Below are positions 33,484-42,214 of a DNA stretch of 64,000 nt, piece by piece (position 1 is the first letter of the stretch; every line of letters begins with the position of its first letter). Source of the stretch: Oscillospiraceae bacterium (GTDB taxonomy: Bacteria > Bacillota > Clostridia > Oscillospirales > Ruminococcaceae); NCBI GenBank assembly GCA_022793675.1, contig JAAWDH010000005.1, positions 62,001-126,000 on the forward strand, given 5' to 3'. The position numbers and the translations under genes are program-made. The notes below the pieces were generated by a model, which worked only from the letters and a program-made list of their open reading frames with translations, made no database searches and had not been told where the DNA came from.

Positions 33484-34933
33484 CAAGTTTCCCTCCTGTC
33501 GATTTGGTTTTGCCGGTAAGCAGCCGGGACGCCCCGCCGGCCTTGGTAACTTCTTCGGGGGGAATCCCCAGCTCGCGGGCCAGCAGCTCTACTGCCACCG
33601 GCGTGCAGAACCCACCCTGGCAGCGCCCCATGCCGGTGCGGGTGCGGCGCTTGACGGCGTCTAAGCTCCGGGCAGGCGGGTTGCGATGGATGGCCTGTAC
33701 GATTTCGCCCTCGGTGACAGTCTCGCAGCGGCAGACAATCCGGCCGTAGCGCGGGTCTTTGGCGATCAGCGCCGCACGTTCTTCATTATTCAGCGCGGCA
33801 AATTTCGGCGGATGGGCGCGATGGGGGTCAAAGTTTGGGTTATCCTCAAGCGGGCAGCCCATCTCCCCTAGCAGCCGCACCGCTTCCTTAGCCAACGCTG
33901 GCGCAGCCGAAAGGCCCGGCGATTCGATGCCGGAAAGCTGCAGCACATGGGGCGATTTTTTGGAAGGCCGCAGGATAAAATCGTGGATGTCCGAGCAGGC
34001 GCGCAGGCCGGTGAAACTGGTAATGACCGAACGCAGCGACACCGATGGCACCGATTTGGCAGCCATCGCCGCTACAGTGTCCAGCCCGTCTTTTGTTGTA
34101 GAGAGGTCTTCCTTGCTGTCGACATCCACCGAGGTTGGCCCCAAAAGCAGGTTGCCGTCGACCGTCGGCGTGACCAGGATGCCTTTGCCCATCGCCGACG
34201 GGGTTTGGAACAAAGTGCGGCTGACGGTTTTGCCTTGGGTCTTGTCCAACAGCATATATTCGCCTTGACGGGGGGAGACATGGATATCGTCGTCGCCGAA
34301 CAGCGCTGCAACCTGGTCGCTGAAAAGCCCGGCGGCGTTGACGACAAAGCGGGCGGCAACCGTTTCCCCAGAAGCGGCGGTAAGCTGCCAGCCCTCGCCG
34401 GATTGGTCGGCTTTTTTTACCTCAAAGCCGGTCTTCAGCGCTGCGCCGTTGTCCATTGCGTTGCCGCAGGCGGCAATCGTCAGCTCATAAGGGCAGACAA
34501 TCCCGCCGGTGGGGGCTAAAAGCGCCGCTGTGACCTTCTCCGAGACGGCGGGTTCTAGTTCCCGCACCTCGCCGCCGGTAAGGATTTTTAGGCCCGGCAC
34601 GCCGTTTTGAATGCCGCGCTCCAGCAGCTCTTTCAGCTGCGCCTCATCCTCCGGCCCGAAAGCCAGCACCAACGAGCCGTTGCGCTTAAAGGGCACTTCC
34701 AGCTGGGCAGCGGTTTCCTCCATCAGCTGATTGCCGCGGACGTTGAAAAGCGCTTTATTGCTGCCCACTGGGGCGTCAAACCCGGCATGGACGATGGCGC
34801 TGTTGGCCTTTGACGTGCCCATGGCCACATCGTCGGCCTTTTCCAGCATCACCACCCGGAGCCGGTACCGGCAAAGTTCCCGCGCGATAAGGCTTCCCAC
34901 CACGCCGGCACCAATAACCGCTACATCATACAT
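33470..34933 (-). CDS. GlpA-like glycerol-3-phosphate dehydrogenase (FAD) with BFD-type domain
   Basis: 487-residue flavoprotein. The N-terminal DAO-type FAD domain starts VAVIGAGVVGSLIAREL (about residues 4-20), with GTSKANSAIVHAGFD at about 38-52. The C-terminal ~90 residues carry a [2Fe-2S]-type four-cysteine motif, IVCRCETVTEGE...GRCQGGFC. This is the architecture of anaerobic glycerol-3-phosphate dehydrogenase subunit A and its relatives, giving dihydroxyacetone phosphate. It is the first gene of the operon; promoter and leader lie upstream. A related amino-acid or other oxidoreductase role cannot be excluded from sequence alone, but glpK and glpP nearby support glycerol. Confidence 0.88.
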   Translation of the reverse strand: MYDVAVIGAGVVGSLIARELCRYRLRVVMLEKADDVAMGTSKANSAIVHAGFDAPVGSNKALFNVRGNQLMEETAAQLEVPFKRNGSLVLAFGPEDEAQLKELLERGIQNGVPGLKILTGGEVRELEPAVSEKVTAALLAPTGGIVCPYELTIAACGNAMDNGAALKTGFEVKKADQSGEGWQLTAASGETVAARFVVNAAGLFSDQVAALFGDDDIHVSPRQGEYMLLDKTQGKTVSRTLFQTPSAMGKGILVTPTVDGNLLLGPTSVDVDSKEDLSTTKDGLDTVAAMAAKSVPSVSLRSVITSFTGLRACSDIHDFILRPSKKSPHVLQLSGIESPGLSAAPALAKEAVRLLGEMGCPLEDNPNFDPHRAHPPKFAALNNEERAALIAKDPRYGRIVCRCETVTEGEIVQAIHRNPPARSLDAVKRRTRTGMGRCQGGFCTPVAVELLARELGIPPEEVTKAGGASRLLTGKTKSTGGKLDGTA

Positions 34934-34950
34934 TGCATTACCTCCTCACG

Positions 34951-34991
34951 AAAAAAAGCCGCAATAAACAAAGCCTATCAAAGGTTCTGTT
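34951..34991 (-). promoter_or_regulatory. Leader hairpin of the glycerol-3-phosphate operon (possible GlpP target)
   Basis: On the minus strand AACAGAACCT, a 5-nt loop and AGGCTTTGTT form a 10-bp stem with one mismatch, and TTTTTTT follows 9 nt later. It could be a conditional terminator bound by GlpP, whose gene is nearby. The gap between stem and T-tract makes it atypical. Confidence 0.4.
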
Positions 34992-35046
34992 CATTGTGAC
35001 TCCATTTCTCCGCACAATATAGAAGGGGGAATCCCCTAACAGCTAT

Positions 35047-35075
35047 AGTGTAACAGAAAACGCCTAATCTGTCAA
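35047..35075 (-). promoter_or_regulatory. Promoter of the glycerol-3-phosphate dehydrogenase operon
   Basis: Minus-strand TTGACA, 17-nt spacer, TACACT, giving a leader of about 110 nt. Nothing else is evident up to 35163. Confidence 0.75.
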
Positions 35076-35163
35076 GAAAAGCTTTCTGCGTTTCTTGCTG
35101 TCATTTATAGTGCTAATGCCCAATTTTTCGCGGCATTTATAAATTCAGAAGGGGATGCGCCGA

Positions 35164-35820
35164 TCAGCGAACCAGCCCGAAATGCTGTTCCAGAACCGCC
35201 ATTGTCTCCTCCAAGGTCCAGCAATCGTTCCGCTTCAGCACAAAAAAGCCGCTTTCCTCAAAAGCGCGGTAATGCTCTGGGCTGTTGATTTTTTCTAGGC
35301 AGCGGCGGAAATTCGCCAGCGCCGCCTCCGGGTCGGGCATTTCCAAAAGGCGCTGGTAAAGGAACTGCTTTTCCTTGTCGGGACGATCGAAAAAGCGGTT
35401 TACCGATAACGACTGGTCGCTGAGCATAATGGCCACACGACGGTAGTCGGAAATTTCGCGCAAAACCTCAAGGGGGATGTTGGTATCCACAAAGACCGGC
35501 TTGCCTGCCGCTGTACAGCGGATCAGTTCAATGATTTCCAGGTCTGTCCCCTCCCTAGAACAGCCCTCTACCCAGGCATCGTAGGCCTCAGGCGTGCGGC
35601 TTAAAAACTCTGGCCAGCCGGACATTGTGTCAAAATAGCAAAGGCAGGGCTGGTTTTCTGGGCTGATCAGCGAAAACAGCTTTTCGATGTAATTTTCCCC
35701 GCAGCAGATACCGTCGTACTTTTCCGAAAGCATCTTAATCATTGTAGACTTGCCGGCATAGGCGGTGCCGTTGATAAAATAGACCTGCTCAAATAGTTTT
35801 TTCAACAGTTTTGTATCCAT
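35164..35820 (-). CDS. P-loop NTP-binding protein (kinase-like), unassigned
   Basis: 218-residue soluble protein with a Walker A motif, NGTAYAGKSTMI (about residues 18-29), near the N-terminus. The remainder is helical with DTNIPLEVLREISDYRRVAIML (shown only in part here as a likely Walker B-like strand) and an arginine-rich FFDRPDKEKQF lid-like segment. This layout suggests a small-molecule kinase or AAA-like ATPase, but I do not recognise the family. It is 22 nt after the PEBP gene, at the end of the apparent V-ATPase-glpP operon. No clear terminator is visible after it. Confidence 0.65.
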   Translation of the reverse strand: MDTKLLKKLFEQVYFINGTAYAGKSTMIKMLSEKYDGICCGENYIEKLFSLISPENQPCLCYFDTMSGWPEFLSRTPEAYDAWVEGCSREGTDLEIIELIRCTAAGKPVFVDTNIPLEVLREISDYRRVAIMLSDQSLSVNRFFDRPDKEKQFLYQRLLEMPDPEAALANFRRCLEKINSPEHYRAFEESGFFVLKRNDCWTLEETMAVLEQHFGLVR

Positions 35821-35842
35821 CAGATAAAACCCCTTTCCAGGT

Positions 35843-36298
35843 TTAGGGGAAAACCCCTTCGATGTTCCCCTGTTGTAAAATATGGTTTTGGGCCGCTTTC
35901 AGGAAAGCGCCCCGGCCAGCAAGCCTCCCTAACGAGAGCTTGCCGTCCAGTACGTAAACCGTAAAACGGTAACGGTGCTGTTTCCCCCGCGGCGGTTTGG
36001 GGCCGGCATAGCGGAAAAAGCCGTAAGCTACCCCCTGTTCCGCGCCGGAAGGCAGCCGCCTCCCGGCAGCTATCCCGCCTGGGATTTCCGCTACGGCCGA
36101 CAGGTTCCAGATGACCCAGTGGGGGAAATTTTTAATAGGATGGCTCAAGTCTTCCAGCGTCACCGCCAGCGTTTTCGCCTTTTCGCTCAGCCCTTCCAGC
36201 CGGAAGGCAGGCGAACGGTCTTCCCCGCGTCCGGTGCAGCGAAGGATGAATTTCCCGTCCTTGATTCCGCCGCAATGCAAAGTTAGTGTTTCAGCCAT
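35843..36298 (-). CDS. YbhB/YbcL-family (PEBP) protein
   Basis: 151-residue phosphatidylethanolamine-binding-protein-like fold. Family motifs are DRSPAFRLEGL (the D-SP site, about residues 29-39), LAVTLEDLSHPIKNFPHWVIWNL (in part, about 46-68) and GPKPPRGKQHRYRFTVYVLD. The function of bacterial members is not established. The start at 36298 follows AAAGGGG; longer readings lack support. It sits between glpP and a P-loop gene with short gaps. Confidence 0.88.
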   Translation of the reverse strand: MAETLTLHCGGIKDGKFILRCTGRGEDRSPAFRLEGLSEKAKTLAVTLEDLSHPIKNFPHWVIWNLSAVAEIPGGIAAGRRLPSGAEQGVAYGFFRYAGPKPPRGKQHRYRFTVYVLDGKLSLGRLAGRGAFLKAAQNHILQQGNIEGVFP

Positions 36299-36330
36299 GA
36301 TAAATATCCCCTTTCGGCAGCCTGTACCCC

Positions 36331-36894
36331 TTATAAAGCCCAAAGGTTTTCGTTGGTTGTGGAAACGTTGCGGGCGCCGGCAGAAAGCGCTTCGATAACC
36401 TGGCCCTTGGTTTCAATCATGCCGCCGGCGATAATGCCGCTGGAAAGCGCAGACGAAAAGCGGCGTATCATGCCGGGCATGATACCAGGCATCAGCTCGA
36501 CAAAATCGGGCTTCAGCGACTGGGCCGCGTCGACGGCCGTAGCAAGGGACATCGAATCAACCAAGAAAAACCGCTGCACTGTGACAAGCCCTTTGGATTT
36601 GGCGTAGCGGATCTGCGCCGAACGGGTGCTGATAACGCCGCTGGGGCGGATTTCCTGGGCAATAAAATCAATCGCGCAGTTGTCGCGGCCAATGCCCCCC
36701 AAAAGCTCCAAATGGGTAAAAACCTGTTTGCCTTTCGCGCGGGCCGCCGAAACCATCCCCTTGATGGTGATAATATCGCCGCAGAGCAGAAACAAAACCG
36801 CCGCTGGGGAGCAGATAGCTGCCTCCCAGCGGTCAGGGCTGCGCACAGCGGCAATGACTGGGTTTTCCTCCATAGCGGCGTAGACTGGCTGCAT
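36331..36894 (-). CDS. glpP: Glycerol-3-phosphate-responsive antiterminator
   Basis: 187-residue GlpP-family TIM-barrel protein. In Bacilli it binds glycerol-3-phosphate and the leader of the dehydrogenase mRNA to prevent termination. Typical segments are VIAAVRSPDRWEAA (about residues 12-25), FTHLELLGGIGRD, GVISTRSAQIRYAKSKGL and ELMPGIMPGMI (about 143-153). The start at 36894 follows AAGGAAAGG. It lies 17 nt after the V-type subunit D gene, so it may be transcribed with the ATP synthase, while its likely target, the GlpA-like operon, begins at 34933. Confidence 0.93.
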   Translation of the reverse strand: MQPVYAAMEENPVIAAVRSPDRWEAAICSPAAVLFLLCGDIITIKGMVSAARAKGKQVFTHLELLGGIGRDNCAIDFIAQEIRPSGVISTRSAQIRYAKSKGLVTVQRFFLVDSMSLATAVDAAQSLKPDFVELMPGIMPGMIRRFSSALSSGIIAGGMIETKGQVIEALSAGARNVSTTNENLWAL

Positions 36895-36911
36895 AACGAT
36901 TCCTTTCCTTG

Positions 36912-37532
36912 TCATTGTCCATCCCGCTGCTTGGTGCGGCGGATAACCTTGAGGCGGGAGAACTCCTCCCGCTCCTTTTCCTCAAGCGCGTTGGTGATAA
37001 AAGCTTCCGTTTGCTGGAAGCCGGGGATGATGATGTTCTGAAGGGCGTTGGCCCGGCGCTGGGTCTTTTTGATTGCCACAGCCAGCCGGTAGACGCTGTT
37101 CTCCACCTCGGCCAGCGTAATCGTCAGGTATTTGCAGCGTTCAAAGCAGAGGTAAGCCACGTCCAGCTGGGAATTGGTAAATCCCAGGTCATAGTAAAGC
37201 GCCGGATCCCGTTTTTCATAGAGGATATGGGGGATTTCCACCCCCATGACGCTGCGGTAGGTAATCGTGATGCTTTGCTCCTCGGGGATGGCCCGGGCCG
37301 CATCGCCGCAGATGCCTAGGGTCATATTCGCCCGCTGCAGCGCCTTGTATGCAGTCTTATAGGTGGCGTCAATCTCGTCCCGGACTTCCTTGGCCTGGTC
37401 AATCAACAGCATCATCTCACGGATCAGGATATTACGCTTCCGATCCATCAGATCATAGCCCAGATTGGCTAACGACAACGATTTCTTGGTGGCCAGCAGA
37501 TTGCCTTTGGTGGGAAAAACCTGGGCAGCCAT
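36912..37532 (-). CDS. ntpD: V-type ATP synthase subunit D
   Basis: 206-residue central-stalk subunit that rotates within the A3B3 head. N-terminal VFPTKGNLLATKKSLSLAN and the RKRNILIREMM helix match the family, and the C-terminal helix contains KKTQRRANALQNIIIPG. The start at 37532 follows AAAGGAGAGG; upstream in-frame codons are unsupported. It is the last ATP synthase gene of the operon. Confidence 0.95.
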   Translation of the reverse strand: MAAQVFPTKGNLLATKKSLSLANLGYDLMDRKRNILIREMMLLIDQAKEVRDEIDATYKTAYKALQRANMTLGICGDAARAIPEEQSITITYRSVMGVEIPHILYEKRDPALYYDLGFTNSQLDVAYLCFERCKYLTITLAEVENSVYRLAVAIKKTQRRANALQNIIIPGFQQTEAFITNALEEKEREEFSRLKVIRRTKQRDGQ

Positions 37533-37626
37533 CAAACCTCTCCTTTCCATGCGGTTTTGCGTCCTATCCGGCCTATTGGCGCAGTAGGCGGTTCTTGAGT
37601 AATAGCTTTATTTTGCCGAATTATTG

Positions 37627-39021
37627 TCAGCTAAACCGCTCCGCCCGTTTGGGATCGTAATGCTTGGCCAGCATCTCATCATCGATACGGTCAAGCTCGC
37701 CCTTGTCTAAAAGCGACAGCAGATCCCAGCCCAAATCCAGCGTCTGGTCAATCGTGCGGTTCTCCGAAAAGTCCTGGGCAATAAAATGCTGCTCAAAAAG
37801 CCGCCCAAAATTCAGATACGCCTTATCAGTGTCAGAAAGCTCTTCCTCGCCGATAACCGAAGCCAGCGCTCGGGCGTCCTGCACCCTGGCATAGGCCGAG
37901 AAAAGCTGATTGGAAACAGCAGGATGGTCGCCGCGGGTATAGCCTTCGCCGATGCCGTCCTTCATCAGACGGGACAGGGACGGCAGGATGGACACTGGCG
38001 GATAGATGCCGTTTTGATCCATTGTGCGGTCAAGCACAATCTGCCCCTCTGTGATATAACCCGTCAGGTCAGGCACTGGATGGTTGATATCGTCATTGGG
38101 CATAGTAAGGATCGGGATCTGTGTCACAGAACCGCTGCTGCCTTCGACAATCCCCGCTCGCTCGTAAAGCGACGCCAAGTCGGAGTAAAGGTACCCAGGG
38201 TACCCTTTGCGCCCTGGGATCTCCCCTTTGGAGGAGGAAAATTCCCGCAGCGCCTCCGCATAGGAGGTCATATCCGTCAGAATAACCAGGATGTGCATCC
38301 CTTTTTCGTAAGCGAGGTATTCGGCGACGGTCAGGGCGCATTTCGGGGTCAGGATGCGTTCGACAATTGGGTCGCTGGACAGGTTGAGGAACATAACCAC
38401 CCGTTCCAGTACGCCTGATTCCTCAAACTGGCGTTTGAAATAATCGGCAACGTCATTTTTGACGCCCATCGCCGCAAAGACAATGGCAAACTTTTCCTTT
38501 TTGTCGCCAGAAATCTGCGCCTGACGGACAATCTGAGCCGCAAGCTTGTTGTGATTCATGCCAGAGCCGGAAAAAATCGGCAGTTTCTGCCCGCGGATCA
38601 GCGTGGTCAGGGCGTCAATCGAGGAAATGCCGGTGCGGATATAGTTGCGGGGATATTCCCGCGAAACCGGGTTTAGGGCATGGCCGTTGATATCGGCCCG
38701 TTTGGCGGCGAAGATTGGCCCTAAACCGTCAATCGGCGCGCCGACGCCGTTGAAAATCCGCCCCAGCAGCTCCTCTGACAGCGGAATCTCCATCGGATGG
38801 CCGACAAAACGGGTGCGGACGTTGTGCAGCGAAACGCCAGCCGTCCCCTCAAATACCTGAAGGATGGCCTTATCCCCTTGGATTTCCACCACCCGGCCCA
38901 GGCGGCGGGAACCGTCTTCCAGGATCAGCTCGGCCATTTCGTCAAAGCCGACGTCCTTTATTCCGTCAAGGGCCACCAAGGGGCCGGTGACCTCTTTCAA
39001 GCCTAAAATCTGTACGCTCAC
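37627..39021 (-). CDS. ntpB: V-type ATP synthase subunit B (non-catalytic)
   Basis: 464-residue beta-like regulatory subunit of the V1 head. It lacks a Walker A motif: the position corresponding to GxxxxGKT reads [11 protein letters not shown] (about residues 151-161), as in other B subunits. [21 protein letters not shown] and [14 protein letters not shown] are conserved. GTG start at 39021 after GGGAGG. Confidence 0.96.
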   Translation of the reverse strand: MSVQILGLKEVTGPLVALDGIKDVGFDEMAELILEDGSRRLGRVVEIQGDKAILQVFEGTAGVSLHNVRTRFVGHPMEIPLSEELLGRIFNGVGAPIDGLGPIFAAKRADINGHALNPVSREYPRNYIRTGISSIDALTTLIRGQKLPIFSGSGMNHNKLAAQIVRQAQISGDKKEKFAIVFAAMGVKNDVADYFKRQFEESGVLERVVMFLNLSSDPIVERILTPKCALTVAEYLAYEKGMHILVILTDMTSYAEALREFSSSKGEIPGRKGYPGYLYSDLASLYERAGIVEGSSGSVTQIPILTMPNDDINHPVPDLTGYITEGQIVLDRTMDQNGIYPPVSILPSLSRLMKDGIGEGYTRGDHPAVSNQLFSAYARVQDARALASVIGEEELSDTDKAYLNFGRLFEQHFIAQDFSENRTIDQTLDLGWDLLSLLDKGELDRIDDEMLAKHYDPKRAERFS

Positions 39022-39035
39022 GCGGCTTCCTCCCC

Positions 39036-40784
39036 TCAGCGGACCGACGCCAGCTTCTCGTCAATCATCGGATAGTATTCGTCGATTTTGGAAAGCTGGT
39101 CGTTGGGAATATTATATTTCATTTTGACAATCGCGTCCATTACGCCGGTTCGGGCAATCTGCGACATGGGTACGCCCTTTTTGGCCAGCGGGGAAGCTGC
39201 GTCATAAAAGTAAAGGATCACCTTCATCATCCCCAGCTGCTTTGGCAGCGGCACATAGGTATCATCGGCGTGGAAAGCGTTCTGCTGTAGGAAACCGACG
39301 CGGATCAGCCGGCTGGCTTCGATAATCAGCTTCTGGTCCTCCGGCAGCGCGTCGGAACCGATCAGCTTGACAATCTCCATCAGCCTGGCCTCCTCGCCCA
39401 GAAGGCTTGCCAGACGCTGGCGGCAGGCGAGGAATTCCTCGCCCAGTTCTTTTTTATACCAGTCCCCCAGTTCCTCCATATATTCAGAGTAACTGGTCAT
39501 CCAGTTGATAGCTGGATAGTGGCGGGCATAGGCCAGCGCCTTATCCAGCGCCCAGAAAGCCCGGACAAAGCGTTTGGTATTCTGGGTCACAGGCTCGGAA
39601 AAGTCGGAGCCCTGCGGCGAAACTGCGCCGATAATCGTCACCGAACCCTCCGCGCCGCCCAGCGCGACCATATACCCGGCGCGTTCATAGAATTCAGCCA
39701 AACGGGACGGCAGATAGGCTGGGAAGCCTTCCTCAGCCGGCATTTCCTCCAGCCGCCCGGAAATCTCCCGCAGCGCCTCCGCCCAACGGGAGGTCGAGTC
39801 GGCCATAATCGCCACATGGTAGCCCATGTCGCGGTAATATTCCGCCAGCGTCACGCCGGTGTAAATTGACGCTTCGCGCGCCGCCACCGGCATATTGGAG
39901 GTATTGGCAATCAAAACGGTGCGGTCGGTCATTGCCCGGCCGGTTTTTGGGTCGATCAGCTCGGAAAACTCGTTCAACACCTGGGTCATCTCATTGCCGC
40001 GCTCGCCGCAGCCAATGTAGACGATAATATCGGCGTCGCACCACTTGGCCAGCTGGTGCTGGGTCATCGTCTTGCCGGTACCGAAACCGCCGGGCACCGC
40101 CGCAGCGCCCCCTTTGGCAATCGGGAACAGGGTGTCGATGACCCGCTGGCCAGTGATCAGCGGACGGTTAATAGAAAGCCGCTCGGCTACCGGGCGGGGA
40201 GTACGGATGGGCCAGCGCTGGCAAAGCGTCAGCGCTTCCTCCGCCCCGTCGGGCGTCCTAATGACTGCGACCGTATCGTTGACGGCGTACGCCCCGTCAG
40301 GCGACACCCGCACTACTTCCCCTTCCAGCAGCGGCGACAGCAGGCAGCGGTGTTCTACCGCCGGTGTCTCTGGGCAGACGGCATAAACCATCCCGCCCTT
40401 TAGATAATCGCCGGGCTTTACCTTCAGCGTAACCTGGTATTTCTTTTCGCTGTTTAACGGCGGGACGCTGACACCCTCGTCAATAAAAGCGCCGCCGTCT
40501 TCGGCGATTTCGCGAAGCGGGCGCTGGATGCCGTCGTAGATATTGCTCAAAATCCCCGGCCCCAGCGTAACGCTCAAAGGCGCGCCGGTAGGAGCGATCG
40601 GCTCCCCGGGCTTCAGGCCGGTAGTGGATTCGTAAACCTGGATGGTGGTTAGGCCGTCGCTGACGCCGATGACCTCCCCGACCAGGCGCTTTTCCCCTAC
40701 ATAGACCATCTCCAGCATGGAGAGCGACGGGGAGTCCTTGGTTTTGACCACCGGGCCATTGATCGAATATACAGTATTGCTCAA
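39036..40784 (-). CDS. ntpA: V-type ATP synthase subunit A (catalytic)
   Basis: 582-residue catalytic subunit. Walker A is [13 protein letters not shown] (about residues 230-242), followed by the A-subunit-specific insert before it and Walker [20 protein letters not shown] (about 325-343). The start is TTG at 40784 (reading Met-Ser-Asn-Thr-Val-Tyr) after AGGAGCAGAAGG, giving the normal family length. Longer in-frame sequence overlaps the subunit E gene and is not used. Confidence 0.96.
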   Translation of the reverse strand: MSNTVYSINGPVVKTKDSPSLSMLEMVYVGEKRLVGEVIGVSDGLTTIQVYESTTGLKPGEPIAPTGAPLSVTLGPGILSNIYDGIQRPLREIAEDGGAFIDEGVSVPPLNSEKKYQVTLKVKPGDYLKGGMVYAVCPETPAVEHRCLLSPLLEGEVVRVSPDGAYAVNDTVAVIRTPDGAEEALTLCQRWPIRTPRPVAERLSINRPLITGQRVIDTLFPIAKGGAAAVPGGFGTGKTMTQHQLAKWCDADIIVYIGCGERGNEMTQVLNEFSELIDPKTGRAMTDRTVLIANTSNMPVAAREASIYTGVTLAEYYRDMGYHVAIMADSTSRWAEALREISGRLEEMPAEEGFPAYLPSRLAEFYERAGYMVALGGAEGSVTIIGAVSPQGSDFSEPVTQNTKRFVRAFWALDKALAYARHYPAINWMTSYSEYMEELGDWYKKELGEEFLACRQRLASLLGEEARLMEIVKLIGSDALPEDQKLIIEASRLIRVGFLQQNAFHADDTYVPLPKQLGMMKVILYFYDAASPLAKKGVPMSQIARTGVMDAIVKMKYNIPNDQLSKIDEYYPMIDEKLASVR

Positions 40785-40812
40785 AAGCCTTCTGCTCCTT
40801 TCCAAAAAGCGC

Positions 40813-41409
40813 TTACTGGGCTTGGGACACCGGTTCCAACCCCAGCGCGCCGTCCTGGTAAAAGCGCTCTTTCTCCGCTGCAAGCTTGGCAGCCAGGGTC
40901 TCGTCCAGATAGAGGCTCTGCCCGGCGTTTTGCAGGACAAATCCCCCCAGGCGGTTGCGGGGGTCAGCCTGCTGCGGCAGCCCCGGCGCAAGCTTTTCAA
41001 AAAGCGCCCGGTCCCCCTCGCGGATAAGCAGCATCCCGCCGTCCAAAGCACTGCCGCAGCGCGCCAGCGCCCGCTGGAGCCAGGATTCATAGCCGGGGCC
41101 TGCCGCAAAATCCAAAAGCCTCTCTTCAGCCTCGGCAAACAGCCCATCCACCAGTTCGGCGCGGCAGCGCAGCAGCCGCTGGCGGCTGCCCAGGCGCTCT
41201 TTGGTCACCCGCCGGGCGGATTCCGCTTTGGCTTCCTCTATACGGCCCTTTATCAGCTGCGCCCCTCTTTCCTGCTCGGCGGCGACGGCCTTTTCCAGCC
41301 GCTCCGCCCGGTAGGCGTCCAGCTCGCCGAGGATCTGGGCGCTTTCTTCCTCAACCTCGGCAAAAATCGTTTCTTTAAAGCGTCTCAGCTTCTCATCTTC
41401 AACAGCCAT
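40813..41409 (-). CDS. ntpE: V-type ATP synthase subunit E
   Basis: 198-residue peripheral-stalk subunit. The N-terminal two-fifths is a long charged coiled coil (FKETIFAEVEEESAQILGEL, then EQERGAQLIKGRIEEAKAES), and the C-terminal globular part binds the head. AGGAGGGGC precedes the ATG. Sequence conservation is low, as usual for E; position between F and A supports it. Confidence 0.9.
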   Translation of the reverse strand: MAVEDEKLRRFKETIFAEVEEESAQILGELDAYRAERLEKAVAAEQERGAQLIKGRIEEAKAESARRVTKERLGSRQRLLRCRAELVDGLFAEAEERLLDFAAGPGYESWLQRALARCGSALDGGMLLIREGDRALFEKLAPGLPQQADPRNRLGGFVLQNAGQSLYLDETLAAKLAAEKERFYQDGALGLEPVSQAQ

Positions 41410-41420
41410 ACTGCCCCTCC

Positions 41421-41729
41421 TCAGATATTGATGCCGACCGCTTCACGGATATAGGACGTGATCGCGGCCCCCACCGAGGTTTCGCCGTGACGGTCAGGCA
41501 CCTCGACAATCAGCGGACGCTGCCGGGCCTGCTTGATGGCGTAGACCTCCTCGCGGCAAAGCTCGATAAGCTTGCTTGTCATCAGCACAATGCCTATCTC
41601 TTCGTCGGCCGCGACCTCGGCAAGGGCGGCCAGCACCTCGCCCGGCTCATGAACAACAACGCCGTCCACGCCGGCTAAGCGCATCCCCACCTGGGTGTCC
41701 ACATTGTCGCTGATTAGGTACATCCGCAC
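41421..41729 (-). CDS. V-type ATP synthase subunit F
   Basis: 102-residue central-stalk subunit with the typical start MRMYLISDNVDTQVGMRLAG and a C-terminal PLIVEVPDRHG motif. It starts at GTG 41729 after AGGGGGG, which restores the usual N-terminus. Confidence 0.93.
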   Translation of the reverse strand: MRMYLISDNVDTQVGMRLAGVDGVVVHEPGEVLAALAEVAADEEIGIVLMTSKLIELCREEVYAIKQARQRPLIVEVPDRHGETSVGAAITSYIREAVGINI

Positions 41730-41757
41730 GGTCTTTCCCCCCTTTTCCCTGAACCGG

Positions 41758-42180
41758 TCAGACGCGGTTGAGGATCAGGATGGAAATCAGCAGCCCGTAA
41801 ATAGCTACGCCTTCGCCCAAAACCACGAAGATCAGCGCCTTCGCAAAACTTTTGGGGTCTTCGCTGACCGCGCCGATCGCGGCAGGCGCGCCGGCGGCAA
41901 CTGCGATGCCCGCGCCGATGCAGGCCATGCCGGTAACCAGCGCCGCAGCCAGGTAGCCCATGCCGGCGGCAGAGCCGGCAGCGGCAGAAGTAACCTCGGC
42001 GGCAAAAGCGCCCGCCGGGCAGATCACAGCCAGCGCGCAGACGCCAAAGAAAGCGCCCAGGTTGGCAAGGACGGAGGCCTTGACCGGTTTGCCATGGCGG
42101 GCATTGTGGAGCGCCCGCAGCAGCGGCAGGCAGATCAAAGCAAGGGCCAGCAGGGGAAGTAAAAATTCGTAAAGCTTCAT
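41758..42180 (-). CDS. ntpK: V-type ATP synthase subunit K (rotor ring)
   Basis: 140-residue membrane proteolipid with four hydrophobic segments (about residues 5-21, 38-60, 74-100, 115-138). The last pair is the ion-carrying hairpin, with SEDPKSFAKALIFVVLGEGVA containing the ion-binding Glu (about residue 122). The first pair lacks that Glu, as in a Clostridia subgroup of long K subunits. Whether it carries H+ or Na+ cannot be told reliably by eye. GGGAGG precedes the ATG. Confidence 0.93.
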   Translation of the reverse strand: MKLYEFLLPLLALALICLPLLRALHNARHGKPVKASVLANLGAFFGVCALAVICPAGAFAAEVTSAAAGSAAGMGYLAAALVTGMACIGAGIAVAAGAPAAIGAVSEDPKSFAKALIFVVLGEGVAIYGLLISILILNRV

Positions 42181-42214
42181 GGTAAAATCCTCCCAAAATC
42201 TTATCGTGGAATTT

